From Treponema sp. (GTDB taxonomy: Bacteria; Spirochaetota; Spirochaetia; Treponematales; Treponemataceae), in assembly GCA_024690865.1 (NCBI GenBank), contig JAILON010000141.1, positions 1 through 39,359 of the forward strand: a DNA stretch of 39,359 nt. The letters run 5' to 3'. How positions within the stretch are numbered: the first letter of the stretch is position 1; every line of letters begins with the position of its first letter. Made by a program: the position numbers and the translations under genes. The notes under the pieces are model-generated. The model made no database searches, was not told the origin of the DNA, and saw only the letters and a program-made list of their open reading frames with translations. Below, piece after piece: positions 15,749-23,728 of the stretch.

Positions 15749-16018
15749 TTGACAAAATTATCTAGATTGTTTGGGGCAAAGAAGATGAAAAGACTGCATC
15801 GATTGAACTGCTTTTCCGCATCGTTCTTCATGGGGGCCGCACTGGTCCTCGCCAGCTTTGCTACCATCTCCTGCAACGGCAACGGCGGCTCAAGCTACTC
15901 CGAAGGTGAAATATATACCCCAGGGGGGGCGGGGGGGGCACTGTTGATGGCCCGCAGGGTCGCTCAGGCTCTGGCTCCGCGGGCGGTTCCGGTTCCGGCG
16001 GCAACATTTCGTCAATAG
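15749..16018 (+). CDS. Lipoprotein N-terminal fragment of a frameshifted BspA-like gene
   Basis: Encodes a lipoprotein signal (hydrophobic stretch then ATISC, a lipobox with the Cys in SCNGNGGSS) followed by GEIYTPGG, after which the frame runs through a poly-G tract and ends out of frame at 16018. One added G in the tract would continue into an open frame (GTVDGPQGRSGSGSAGG ... ILELSNAGD) that resembles the N-terminal region of the paralogue at 28358-31680. That frame itself stops at 16125, so a second disruption near 16100 separates it from the body. TTG 15749 has AAGGGG 8 nt upstream; ATG 15785 is the alternative. Ten A residues lie at 15727-15736. Confidence 0.7.
   Translation: MTKLSRLFGAKKMKRLHRLNCFSASFFMGAALVLASFATISCNGNGGSSYSEGEIYTPGGAGGALLMARRVAQALAPRAVPVPAATFRQ
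15923..15938 (+). repeat. Poly-G tract G7-C-G8 in a lipoprotein gene
   Basis: Seven G (15923-15929), one C, eight G (15931-15938), 17 codons after the lipidated Cys region. A change of +1 (or -2) G joins the signal-peptide frame to the next open frame. Slipped-strand mispairing here would switch expression. Confidence 0.8.
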
Positions 16019-16121
16019 ACATACTTGAGCTGTCCAACGCGGGCGACACGGACGGAATCGTAGCCGTCTTCCAGTCCGGCACCGGCACCGGCGACGACAC
16101 AGCCGGAAGCCGGACGGCAAC

Positions 16122-18122
16122 GTGACCTTCGAGGTTCCCGCCATCGCGACCGGCACCGAAGTCACCGTGGCCCTCGTCATAAAGACCTCGGGCGGTGCCG
16201 TACTCTATGCAGGAAGCAAAACCCAGGTCCTCACGGGCGACGCCAGCTCGCTGAACATAAGCCTTTCCCGCCAGTACTGGGCCATGCCCGCCGGCATAGG
16301 GGCGGCGGCCTCCCCGGATACGCTGGAATACGACCCTGCGGCCCTGGACAGCAACGGCACGACCTTCAGCATCATCGGACTTGACGATGCACCTGCGGAC
16401 GTGAGCTACAGCTGGACGGACGAAAGCGGCACCGTCGTGGGCACGGGCAGCAGCTTGACACTGACGGTCGGCCAGATGCTGGGCGCGGGCTACGTGCCGG
16501 TCGCGGAGTCCGAGGAGCGGACCTACGGCGTCAGCGTCAGCTACACGGACGCTTCGGGAACAGCGAAGACCCTGACCGCGAGCGCAACCGTGACCATCGT
16601 AACGACGGCGACGATCAGGCTCACGGGAAGCGGCATCCAGTCCGAAGGCGGCAGGCAGTTCATCGTGATTCCCAAGACCGCAAGCTCGGTCCCGATCACG
16701 GCGGAGGTGCTGTGCTTCGGCGGTACGCCGACCTACAGCTGGAGCAATGTGGGGGTCGGCTTCACCTCCTTTGTTCCGGCAGGCGGCGACAGCAACAACA
16801 TAGGCGGCCCCTGGGATGGCGGCACGTCCACGGTCACGGTCACCGCAGACCTGGGCGACGGCAGGTTGCTGACGAAGGAGCTTGACGTGTACGTGCTGGA
16901 GGCGAGGATAAGCGGGGCAAGCCTTTCCACGTCCAGCACGAGCCCAACCATCATGGCGGAGGGCGGCTCCGCGGTGAACCTGACGGCCAGCCTTGCCGGG
17001 ATAGCGGACCTTGAAGGTGCGGAGTTCACCTGGGAGGTCAGCCCTGCTCCCCTCGATCCTAGCAAGCCGTTCCTCAAGCTGACTCCGGGCGGGGCGGGCA
17101 ATGCCTCCTGCTCGCTGGAGCCGAAGCAGGCGGCCAACGACACCCACACCCTGACGGCCAAGATTACCTACCGGGGCGTGGAGGTACAGGCCGAACGCTA
17201 CATCAAGGTGGCGGGCCTTAGGCTCACGGGTGGTGCCGACGTCCTGTTCCTGATCCACTCGGCAACTGCGACGAATACGCTTTCGCTCACGCTGACCCCG
17301 GTGGGCGTCACGCTCGCCGACCTCGGCTCTACCGTACTATTCAGCTCGGACGACAGCAGCATCGCCACGGCCTCGCCAGCCAGCACGGGCGCGGGTTCGG
17401 GCGGTGCGGCACGGAGCTTTGCCGCATCGGATGCTCCGCCTGCCGTGGGTACCACGACCTATGAACTCTCGGCAGCTGGCTCGGCGGGCACATGTATTGC
17501 ATGGCTGGACGGCACAACCATCAAATACTATGCGGAAGGCTATACGGATGCCAGCCCCGCTGTGAAGATTCCGCTGGATGCGGATTGTGAAAAGATGTTT
17601 TACTGTTGCCCCGCTCTTACGGACATTGACCTAAGCGGTTTCGACGCACGCAATGTCACCACTATGGTTTCAATGTTCGACAGTTGCGATAATCTTGTGA
17701 ACCTTAACCTGAGCGGTTTTGACACACGCAACGTCACCACTATGTACAGAATGTTCAGCTGTTGCGATAAGATTTCGAGCCTTGACCTGAGCAGCTTTGA
17801 CACACGCAACGTCACCACTATGTACAGAATGTTCAGCTGTTGCGATAAGATTCCGAGCCTTGACCTGAGCAGTTTTGACACAAGCAATGTCACTAGTATG
17901 AAAAGTATGTTCAGCGAGTGCTACGTTATAACGACCTTCATTGTATCCCCACGATTCGTGACGACTGCTCTTACAGGCACGGACAGGTCGGACATGATGT
18001 TTAATTCTTGCTCACAGCTACAAGGCGGGAATGGTACAACGTACGACAGCAGCAAAACAAACAAGGAATACGCCCGCATCGACGACGCCCCTGGCACTCC
18101 CGGCTACTTCACCGGCCCGTAA
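16122..18122 (+). CDS. BspA-family (DUF285) surface protein, body of a frameshifted gene
   Basis: 666 residues without its own signal peptide. The N-terminal 440 residues form several Ig-like or beta-sandwich units (VTFEVPAIATGTEVTVAL, ILYAGSKT-type, SYSWTDESG, TYGVSVSYTDASG), clearly paralogous to the minus-strand protein at 28358-31354. The C-terminus has four DUF285 repeats of 26 residues (DTRNVTTMYRMFSCCDKI..LDLSSF) and the typical ending YDSSKTNKEYARIDDAPGTPGYFTG. BspA proteins bind host proteins or bacterial surfaces. GTG 16122 is only the first start codon available in this frame: the real gene starts at 15749/15785 and is broken twice (poly-G tract, and about 16100 where around 100 bases present in the paralogue seem missing). 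Either a phase-off copy or a pseudogene. Confidence 0.8.
   Translation: MTFEVPAIATGTEVTVALVIKTSGGAVLYAGSKTQVLTGDASSLNISLSRQYWAMPAGIGAAASPDTLEYDPAALDSNGTTFSIIGLDDAPADVSYSWTDESGTVVGTGSSLTLTVGQMLGAGYVPVAESEERTYGVSVSYTDASGTAKTLTASATVTIVTTATIRLTGSGIQSEGGRQFIVIPKTASSVPITAEVLCFGGTPTYSWSNVGVGFTSFVPAGGDSNNIGGPWDGGTSTVTVTADLGDGRLLTKELDVYVLEARISGASLSTSSTSPTIMAEGGSAVNLTASLAGIADLEGAEFTWEVSPAPLDPSKPFLKLTPGGAGNASCSLEPKQAANDTHTLTAKITYRGVEVQAERYIKVAGLRLTGGADVLFLIHSATATNTLSLTLTPVGVTLADLGSTVLFSSDDSSIATASPASTGAGSGGAARSFAASDAPPAVGTTTYELSAAGSAGTCIAWLDGTTIKYYAEGYTDASPAVKIPLDADCEKMFYCCPALTDIDLSGFDARNVTTMVSMFDSCDNLVNLNLSGFDTRNVTTMYRMFSCCDKISSLDLSSFDTRNVTTMYRMFSCCDKIPSLDLSSFDTSNVTSMKSMFSECYVITTFIVSPRFVTTALTGTDRSDMMFNSCSQLQGGNGTTYDSSKTNKEYARIDDAPGTPGYFTGP
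17643..17954 (+). repeat. Four 78-bp DUF285 repeat units
   Basis: Units start at the Asp codons 17643, 17721, 17799 and 17877. Units 2 and 3 are almost identical at the DNA level, differing by a few bases near 17775/17853, so copy number can change by recombination. Confidence 0.85.
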
Positions 18123-18337
18123 GCCCACGCCCACCCCCGGCTACTTCACCGCCAAGACGCCGTCACCGTAAGGACCGGCTGCGGGCAGCTGGGACCCGCC
18201 CGCACTGCCGTCTGGGGTGGGGCAGAGTGATCTGCATCCCCCGTCGGGTCCGACGGGCGGCCCTCTGATTTTAGCGGTGCATTGTTCCCTTTGTTCGGCT
18301 TTCCCACAAAAGACCGAACTTTTTTCCTGGTAAACTA
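18123..18337. other. Spacer after the BspA-like gene
   Basis: No gene seen. A 16-base stretch of the gene's end (CCCGGCTACTTCACCG) recurs at about 18136-18151 and would encode another TPGYFT tail, so this looks like a remnant of a lost repeat end. CCCGTCGG-gt-CCGACGGG near 18239-18256 is a hairpin without a good T-run. Confidence 0.45.
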
Positions 18338-18366
18338 TTGCAACAAAATACAAAAAACGTTAAAGT
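18338..18366 (+). promoter_or_regulatory. Promoter of the DEAD-box helicase gene
   Basis: TTGCAA (18338-18343), 17-bp spacer, TAAAGT (18361-18366). It predicts a leader of about 135 nt, much longer than for most genes here. Confidence 0.55.
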
Positions 18367-18478
18367 ATGCAAGTAAAACAAATTTTACATGCGAGTCCGT
18401 TACCGCAAGGGTATAGGGGAAAATCTTTACAATACTTGGTTAGTTTTTTCGTTATGCGGTACCTAGGCTTTCATGTGG

Positions 18479-18493
18479 GCGTGTACTACACGC
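18479..18493 (+). promoter_or_regulatory. Leader hairpin next to the helicase ribosome-binding site
   Basis: GCGTGT-act-ACACGC, a 6-bp tri-loop stem, ends immediately before AGGGG, the ribosome-binding site of ATG 18506. Long structured leaders are usual in cold-induced DEAD-box mRNAs; regulation here is an inference. Confidence 0.5.
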
Positions 18494-18505
18494 AGGGGAA
18501 ACATA

Positions 18506-20749
18506 ATGGAAGAAATTACTCTCACCGCTGAAAATTCAGCAGAAGGGGTCGTATTGTCCGAAGCGGCAGCGACCACCACGGCATCGGAGACGGCTCCCGT
18601 CAAGATGGAATCAGACGCTGTAGAATCAAATCAGGACATGCAGGAGCCTTTGCAGGACACGGCAGTTCCGCCGCAGGACGCGGACGTCCAAACGCAGGAT
18701 GCAGACGCCCAGCCGGAGGATGCGGAAGAAGCTGGCGATGACGGCATTTCCTTTGCCGACCTTGGGCTGGACGACATGACCTTGGAGGCCATACGGCGCA
18801 AGGGTTTTGTGACTCCTTCGCCCATACAGGTACTGGCGATACCCCGTCTTCTGAACGGGGATGCGAACGTCATTGCCCGCGCAAGGACGGGAACCGGAAA
18901 GACGGCCGCGTTCGGCCTTCCCATCGTACAGCAGCTCAGGAGCGGCAGCGACCACGTGCAGGCGATAATCCTTGAGCCTACCCGCGAGCTTGCCATGCAG
19001 ACCTGCACGGAGATGGCGTCTTTTACGCCGGGCAAATACCCCCGTACCGCCGTTGTTTATGGCGGTGCCTCCATGGGCGAGCAGATCCGCGCGCTCAAAA
19101 AGGGTGTTGAGATTGTCGTCGGTACACCGGGCCGCGTACAGGACCTTATGGACAGGGGCGTTCTGCAGATTGACCGCATCCAGTACTTCATCCTTGACGA
19201 AGGCGATGAGATGCTGGACATGGGCTTTGTTGACGACATAGAGAACATTTTCGCGGAAGCCAATCCCGAGTGCCGCGTCCTGCTGTTCAGCGCGACCGTC
19301 CCCAAGCCGATTCTCAAAATCGCAGAGAAGTTCATGGGCGACTACGAGATTGTCGAGGAAGAGGGACATGACGAGGAGCCCCTGCTCATAGATCAGCGCT
19401 ATTGGGTTCTTCGTGAAAGCGAGAAGATAGAGGCCTTGGTTCGCCTGATTGATATATCTCCTGATTTTTACGGTTTGGTTTTTGTACAGCGGAAGACGGA
19501 TGCGGACATGGTGTGCAAGGCTTTGGACGAACGGGGCTACGAGGTAGCGGCCCTGCACGGGGACATACCCCAGGGACAGCGTGAGAAAATCCTTGCCCGC
19601 TTCCGTATCAAAAAGACCCGCATTCTTGTCGCCACCGATGTTGCCGCGCGCGGAATAGACATCAGCGGGCTGACTCATGTCGTGAATTATGACCTGCCTT
19701 TTGACGGGCCTACCTACGTGCACCGCATTGGCCGCACGGGACGCGCCGGGGCTGCCGGTATGGCTGTCACCTTTGTCCGCCCCGAAGAGGCCAGGCGAAA
19801 GGTCCAGTACCTCAAGAACGCTGTGCGGAAGAGCGCGAAGGGCGAGATGCTTGAGGGCAGAATTCCTTCAGTGGAGGAAGTCATTGAGGCCAAGCGGAAG
19901 CGGCTGTTCAAGGAAGTCCGTGAGAAGCTGGGGCTGAACATAAGCATGGATGAAAACGGCCAGATTGTGGGCGGGAATGCCGGGGCGCCTGTCGAAGACA
20001 GCGGGATGCTTTCTGAAGGGGCACCCCATGAGAATTCCCTCAGGAAGGGGGATCCCGTGTTTGACCGCCTGGCCGAGGAGCTTTGTGCCGGACAGAATCC
20101 TCAGGAAGTACTTGCCTCCCTGCTTTCTGCTACCTACGGCAGCGCAATCAGCGCAAAGCGCTACGGGAAGATTGCCAGCGCGTCTTCTTCCCAGGACAAG
20201 GGCCGCAAGGGCGACCGTGGAGAAAGGGGTGACCGTGGTTCGGCTTCCGGTCAGACCCGCCTTTTTGTGCAGCTGGGATGGATTGACGGCTACAATCCCA
20301 AAAAGGTTGCGAACTATATCGCCGACCTGGTGGGAATCAAGAACAGCGATGTAGATGCCATAGACATGGCGGACAAGTTCTGTCTGATGAGCATACCTGT
20401 CGAGGCAGCCCGCAAGGCCATAGAGCTTTCCGCCGCCGACAGCATGATTCCCCATATCCATGAGGACGTGAAGGCCGGTCGCAACGGAGCCAGGGGCGGA
20501 CGCGGACGTGACCATGACCGCGGCTTTGGACGCGACAGGGGTGGCTTCGGACGTGACCGCGGCTTTGGACGCGACAGGGGCGGCTTCGGACGTGACCGCG
20601 ACCGTGGCTTTGGACGCGACAGGGGCGGCTTCGGACGCGACCGCGACCGGGGCTTCGGACATTCCAATGCCCGTGCCGGCGTGCATACGGCCACCCAGCG
20701 GAGCGGGTCCAGCTCCTATTTCAAGAGTTCGAAGGCCGATGAATATTGA
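18506..20749 (+). CDS. DEAD-box RNA helicase with DbpA RNA-binding domain
   Basis: 747-residue ATP-dependent RNA helicase (DeaD/CsdA type) for ribosome assembly or mRNA turnover. An acidic, Gln/Asp-rich N-terminal tail (1-80) precedes the Q motif (GFVTPSPIQ, 100-108), motif I ARTGTGKT (126-133), PTRELA, motif II DEGD (231-234, in place of DEAD), SAT (262-264), then helicase domain 2 with HRIGRTGRAG. A DbpA-type RNA-binding domain follows (TRLFVQLGWIDGYNPKKVANYI) and the C-terminus is a Gly/Arg/Asp/Phe repeat tail (GRDRGGFGRDRDRGF). ATG 18506 has AGGGG 8 nt upstream, and the longer start at 18473 lacks one. The Ala to Gly change in motif II is unusual. The gene has its own promoter and terminator. 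Confidence 0.95.
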   Translation: MEEITLTAENSAEGVVLSEAAATTTASETAPVKMESDAVESNQDMQEPLQDTAVPPQDADVQTQDADAQPEDAEEAGDDGISFADLGLDDMTLEAIRRKGFVTPSPIQVLAIPRLLNGDANVIARARTGTGKTAAFGLPIVQQLRSGSDHVQAIILEPTRELAMQTCTEMASFTPGKYPRTAVVYGGASMGEQIRALKKGVEIVVGTPGRVQDLMDRGVLQIDRIQYFILDEGDEMLDMGFVDDIENIFAEANPECRVLLFSATVPKPILKIAEKFMGDYEIVEEEGHDEEPLLIDQRYWVLRESEKIEALVRLIDISPDFYGLVFVQRKTDADMVCKALDERGYEVAALHGDIPQGQREKILARFRIKKTRILVATDVAARGIDISGLTHVVNYDLPFDGPTYVHRIGRTGRAGAAGMAVTFVRPEEARRKVQYLKNAVRKSAKGEMLEGRIPSVEEVIEAKRKRLFKEVREKLGLNISMDENGQIVGGNAGAPVEDSGMLSEGAPHENSLRKGDPVFDRLAEELCAGQNPQEVLASLLSATYGSAISAKRYGKIASASSSQDKGRKGDRGERGDRGSASGQTRLFVQLGWIDGYNPKKVANYIADLVGIKNSDVDAIDMADKFCLMSIPVEAARKAIELSAADSMIPHIHEDVKAGRNGARGGRGRDHDRGFGRDRGGFGRDRGFGRDRGGFGRDRDRGFGRDRGGFGRDRDRGFGHSNARAGVHTATQRSGSSSYFKSSKADEY
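20513..20665 (+). repeat. Tandem repeats encoding the helicase RGF tail
   Basis: Near-identical blocks of about 15-24 bp (TTTGGACGCGACAGGGG, TTCGGACGTGACCGC) code for the GFGRDRGG tail. They are a likely site of length variation without frame loss, since units are multiples of three. Confidence 0.75.
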
Positions 20750-20760
20750 TGGTCTGTTTC

Positions 20761-20850
20761 AAAAGTCTGAGGCGCTTTTGCCGCCGAGGACTTTTTGAAG
20801 CTGTTTCCATTGTCGATTGGGTGCTGGCTGGAAAGCCGGTGCCCTTTTTT
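20761..20850 (+). terminator. Two terminators between convergent helicase and adhesin genes
   Basis: First: AAAAGTC/GACTTTT with inner GGCG/CGCC (20761-20797), symmetric and usable by both strands. Second: GGGTGCTGGCT-ggaa-AGCCGGTGCCC, an 11-bp stem with three G-U pairs (20819-20844), followed by six T (20845-20850), a good plus-strand terminator that reaches the stop codon of the minus-strand gene. Confidence 0.75.
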
Positions 20851-22381
20851 ATTGGGTTGGATCTTTTTCCCGCGTCAGTATTATGGGATGGCCTGAAGAG
20901 GGCGACGAATCATACAGATGGACGGTATAGGGCTGGAGTATGATCCTGTCTTCGTCTATCTTGCTTCCGTCGTCGGCAGAAGGCGGATAGCTTGCGAGAT
21001 AGTAGCCGTCCAGTCCTCCGTCCGCAGTTTCCGCATCGCGGCCGTTCTCCAGCTTGAACTGTATGAAGCTGTCGCCTTCCAGCTGCATCGATATGTAGCT
21101 GCCGGAGTAGTTCTTTTCGCCGCTGTGGCTGCTGTAGGATCCGCCGGAAAAGCTGATGCTGCTTCCGTCGCTCATTTTCCAGCGGGGACCGGCTTCCAGG
21201 TTGTTTATGTAGGAGCTTTTCAAAGAGGACGATGCGAAGTTTTCGCTGTAAAAGTCTGAAAACTTCAGTTTCTTGTAGTCGCCGTTCCAGGAGTTCTCTT
21301 CTTTTATTACCATGCTTACGTCGTCATGCACCAGGATTCCTATCTGCTCAAGGTCTATCAGGCTTACGTCAACGCTTCTCTTCAGGTTCTCAATCTCGAA
21401 GTTGCTGGTGGATATGTGCATGCCTCGGTAGTGGAGGGTGCTGTTCTGCCAGTTGTAGACTTCCTCCTCGTCTCCCAGCAGGAAGATGATCTGTTCCGAC
21501 TCGTAGTCGAAGAACACGTAGCGCACACCGCCCCCGTTTCCTTCGGTCCTGTACCAAAGCCCGTTCAGGTAGTCTGCGAAGGTTTTTACCGTGCCGTCCT
21601 GGATCTTTGCAAGCTCGCCCTTTTTGATGCTGCTCCCCTTTATCTTTGTCTGCTTGGACTGGACGTATTTCTGTGCCCGTTCGGACCAGCTCCAGATGGT
21701 CTGCAGTTGGTCGGAACTTTCGGGATTCGTCAGTTCCGCGGAATAGACCATGATGTCGTAGGCGGAATTCCCGGTGCCGGAATAGCTTTCTTCATCCTTC
21801 TGTTGAAGGTAGATGGCACCGTTGCTCTTCAGGTCCGCAAGCAGCTGAAGGCTGTATGCGTTTTTTTCCCCTTCATAATTGATGAAATAGGCACGGAGGA
21901 CGGAGTTTCCCGTTGGGTCAAAGCCCTGGTAGACCAGCGCGTTCCTGTTTTTCCCTGTCAAATCCAGACCGTAGCAGGAGAAGGTCTTCACCTGCTCGAC
22001 CTCGGTTGCAAAGGAAACCTTCCGGTCGTAGTTCTCCGTTTTGGAATCGTAGATTCCAACGGCAAGCTGCAGCTTGGGGTTGTTTGCCTTCCTGACCACG
22101 ATGGCCTGGTCCTCGAACCCATCCCCCGAAAAGTCCGCGCTGACGACATCGATGAGCGTTTCGTCCGGGTTCAGGTCCACGAGGGAATTCATGACAAGGT
22201 CGTCCGAGACCAGAGGTATGCCATCGGCGTCGGCCTTGCCTTCGCCCTCGCTGTTGGGAATCACGAGCTTTGGCCGCACAACCTCCTGCTGCTCGTTTGC
22301 AAAATATCCACGGTTCAAGGACAGCAGGACGATTGCGGCGGCGGTGACTATGAAGACGACTAGGACTATGCGTTTTTGCAT
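20849..22381 (-). CDS. Pallilysin-related adhesin-like protein
   Basis: 510 residues. An N-terminal membrane anchor or uncleaved signal (4-22), an extracytoplasmic N-terminal region of about 240 residues with an FG-GAP/EF-hand-like calcium loop (ADFSGDGFEDQ, 82-92), then a segment (about 270-375, LNGLWYRTEG ... RYVFFDYESEQIIFLLGD ... NSWNGDYKKL) that matches, from memory, the lipocalin-fold core of T. pallidum Tp0751 (pallilysin; GLWIQTE ... LLFFDREHAEITFSR ... WDGQYTRY). The Tp0751 HEVIH motif aligns with LEQIG here, so the putative protease site is absent. The ATG overlaps the argD stop by one base (TAATG) and has no Shine-Dalgarno sequence, so its translation depends on argD. The family call is recognition from memory, not a search. 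Confidence 0.75.
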   Translation of the reverse strand: MQKRIVLVVFIVTAAAIVLLSLNRGYFANEQQEVVRPKLVIPNSEGEGKADADGIPLVSDDLVMNSLVDLNPDETLIDVVSADFSGDGFEDQAIVVRKANNPKLQLAVGIYDSKTENYDRKVSFATEVEQVKTFSCYGLDLTGKNRNALVYQGFDPTGNSVLRAYFINYEGEKNAYSLQLLADLKSNGAIYLQQKDEESYSGTGNSAYDIMVYSAELTNPESSDQLQTIWSWSERAQKYVQSKQTKIKGSSIKKGELAKIQDGTVKTFADYLNGLWYRTEGNGGGVRYVFFDYESEQIIFLLGDEEEVYNWQNSTLHYRGMHISTSNFEIENLKRSVDVSLIDLEQIGILVHDDVSMVIKEENSWNGDYKKLKFSDFYSENFASSSLKSSYINNLEAGPRWKMSDGSSISFSGGSYSSHSGEKNYSGSYISMQLEGDSFIQFKLENGRDAETADGGLDGYYLASYPPSADDGSKIDEDRIILQPYTVHLYDSSPSSGHPIILTREKDPTQ

Positions 22382-23562
22382 TAGTCAATCATAGCGGAGG
22401 GACGCTTGTTTTGCAAGACGGAATGGAGAATCTCCAGCCCTTCGTCTATGTTCTTCTTGGAAATGTTCAGCGGGGGGACAAGGCGCAGCGTGTGCTCGCC
22501 CGCCGTCGAAAAGAGCAGGCCCTTTTCAAGGCATTCCTTTTCAACCTCCACGGGATTTCCGTCTATCTGTATTCCCGTCATGAGTCCCAGTCCGCGCACT
22601 TCCTTTACGACTGGAAGCTTCCAGCCGTTCACGACGTTCCGCATGTACTCACCTTTCTCCGTGACCTTGACGAGGAAGTCGGGGGACGTCAGCTTCTTGA
22701 GGACGACGCGGGCGGCCGCAAGGGCCAGCGGGTTTCCTCCAAAGGTGGACTGGTGATCTCCCGCGGCAAAGACCTTGGCGGCCTTGCCCCTGAATATGCA
22801 GGCTCCCATGGGGACGCCGCCGGCTATCCCCTTGGCCAGGGTCACGACCTCCGGGTTGAACTGGAGCTGCTCGCTCGCGAGGAGGCTGCCCGTCCGTCCC
22901 ATGCCGGTCTGGACCTCGTCGGCAATCACGATCGCACCCGCGTCCCGTGCCGCCTGTGCAGCCGCCTGTGCCCACTTGGGATCAAGGGGAATTACCCCGC
23001 CTTCCCCCTGGACGCATTCAAGCATCAGGGCGGCGGTGCTTTCGTCAAAGGCGCCTTTCAAGGATTCGAAGTCGTTTGCCCGTATTGTCCTGAACCCCGA
23101 AGGGTAGGGGGCGAATGCCGCCGGATGGAACTTCTCCTGCCCGGTCGCCTTGAGCGTGGCGAGCGTCCGCCCGTGGAAAGACCGCTCCAGCGTGACGATG
23201 ACCTTCCTGGTGTCGCCTCCGTTCAGCTGGCCGTACTTCCTGGCAAGCTTTATGGCGGCCTCGTTGGCCTCTGCCCCGGAGTTCCCGAAGTAGACTCCCT
23301 CAAATCCCGTCGCCTCCAGCAGCGCCTTTGCATAGGCGATGCCCACGTCGCTGAAGAAGTAGTTGCAGACGTGGATCATCTTCTTGGACTGCTTGGCGAT
23401 GGCCTTGACGAGCGGCTTGTAGCCGTGCCCCAGGCAGTTTACGGCTATGCCGGAAAGGAAGTCTATATACTTTTTCCCGTTTACGTCCTTCAGGACGGAA
23501 CCCTTTCCCTTCTTGAAGACGATGTCGAACGAGCCATAATTGTTTACAACAGGCGTATTCAT
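22381..23562 (-). CDS. argD: Acetylornithine aminotransferase
   Basis: PLP-dependent class III aminotransferase that makes N-acetylornithine from N-acetylglutamate semialdehyde. 393 residues. GNSGAEANEAAIKLAR (93-108), the PLP-contacting Asp215 in ADEVQTGMGRTG, and Lys244 in TLAKGIAGG (Schiff base) are all present. GGAGG lies 5 nt before ATG 23562. It is the third gene of argJ-argB-argD on the minus strand; argC and argF are not in the window. It overlaps the downstream adhesin-like gene by one base. Some homologues also act on succinyl-ornithine or succinyl-diaminopimelate; the operon favours arginine synthesis. Confidence 0.94.
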   Translation of the reverse strand: MNTPVVNNYGSFDIVFKKGKGSVLKDVNGKKYIDFLSGIAVNCLGHGYKPLVKAIAKQSKKMIHVCNYFFSDVGIAYAKALLEATGFEGVYFGNSGAEANEAAIKLARKYGQLNGGDTRKVIVTLERSFHGRTLATLKATGQEKFHPAAFAPYPSGFRTIRANDFESLKGAFDESTAALMLECVQGEGGVIPLDPKWAQAAAQAARDAGAIVIADEVQTGMGRTGSLLASEQLQFNPEVVTLAKGIAGGVPMGACIFRGKAAKVFAAGDHQSTFGGNPLALAAARVVLKKLTSPDFLVKVTEKGEYMRNVVNGWKLPVVKEVRGLGLMTGIQIDGNPVEVEKECLEKGLLFSTAGEHTLRLVPPLNISKKNIDEGLEILHSVLQNKRPSAMID

Positions 23563-23589
23563 AAAACCTCCAAAATTAGAGAGCCAGTT

Positions 23590-23718
23590 GCAAAAGTCGG
23601 TTACTTTTGCCCTGACTCACGAGGGCCTGTGCAACGCACGACGCACATTCGTGCAATTGCGGCCCTCGCAAGTTGATTTTTGTCCAGTTTCAAAAGTTCG
23701 TCTGAACTTTTGAAACTG
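23590..23718. repeat. Three palindromes between argB and argD
   Basis: GCAAAAGT-N5-ACTTTTGC (23590-23610), CGAGGGCC paired with GGCCCTCG (23620-23668) enclosing a smaller GCACGA/TCGTGC stem, and a 15-bp perfect stem CAGTTTCAAAAGTTC-gtct with its complement (23685-23718). All lie in the transcribed spacer of the arg unit. No T-run follows on the minus strand, so these are more likely mRNA-processing or repeat-family elements than terminators. Confidence 0.8.
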
Positions 23719-23728
23719 CCTTTCAAAA

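Noticed and set aside
15749..15777. TTGACA at 15748-15753 as a promoter for the BspA-like gene
   Set aside because: No -10-like hexamer lies 16-18 bp downstream (TGGGGC or TTGGGG only), and the sequence is inside the likely coding start.
18239..18256. Terminator of the BspA-like gene
   Set aside because: The CCCGTCGG/CCGACGGG stem has a 2-nt loop and no T-run after it, so intrinsic termination is not supported.
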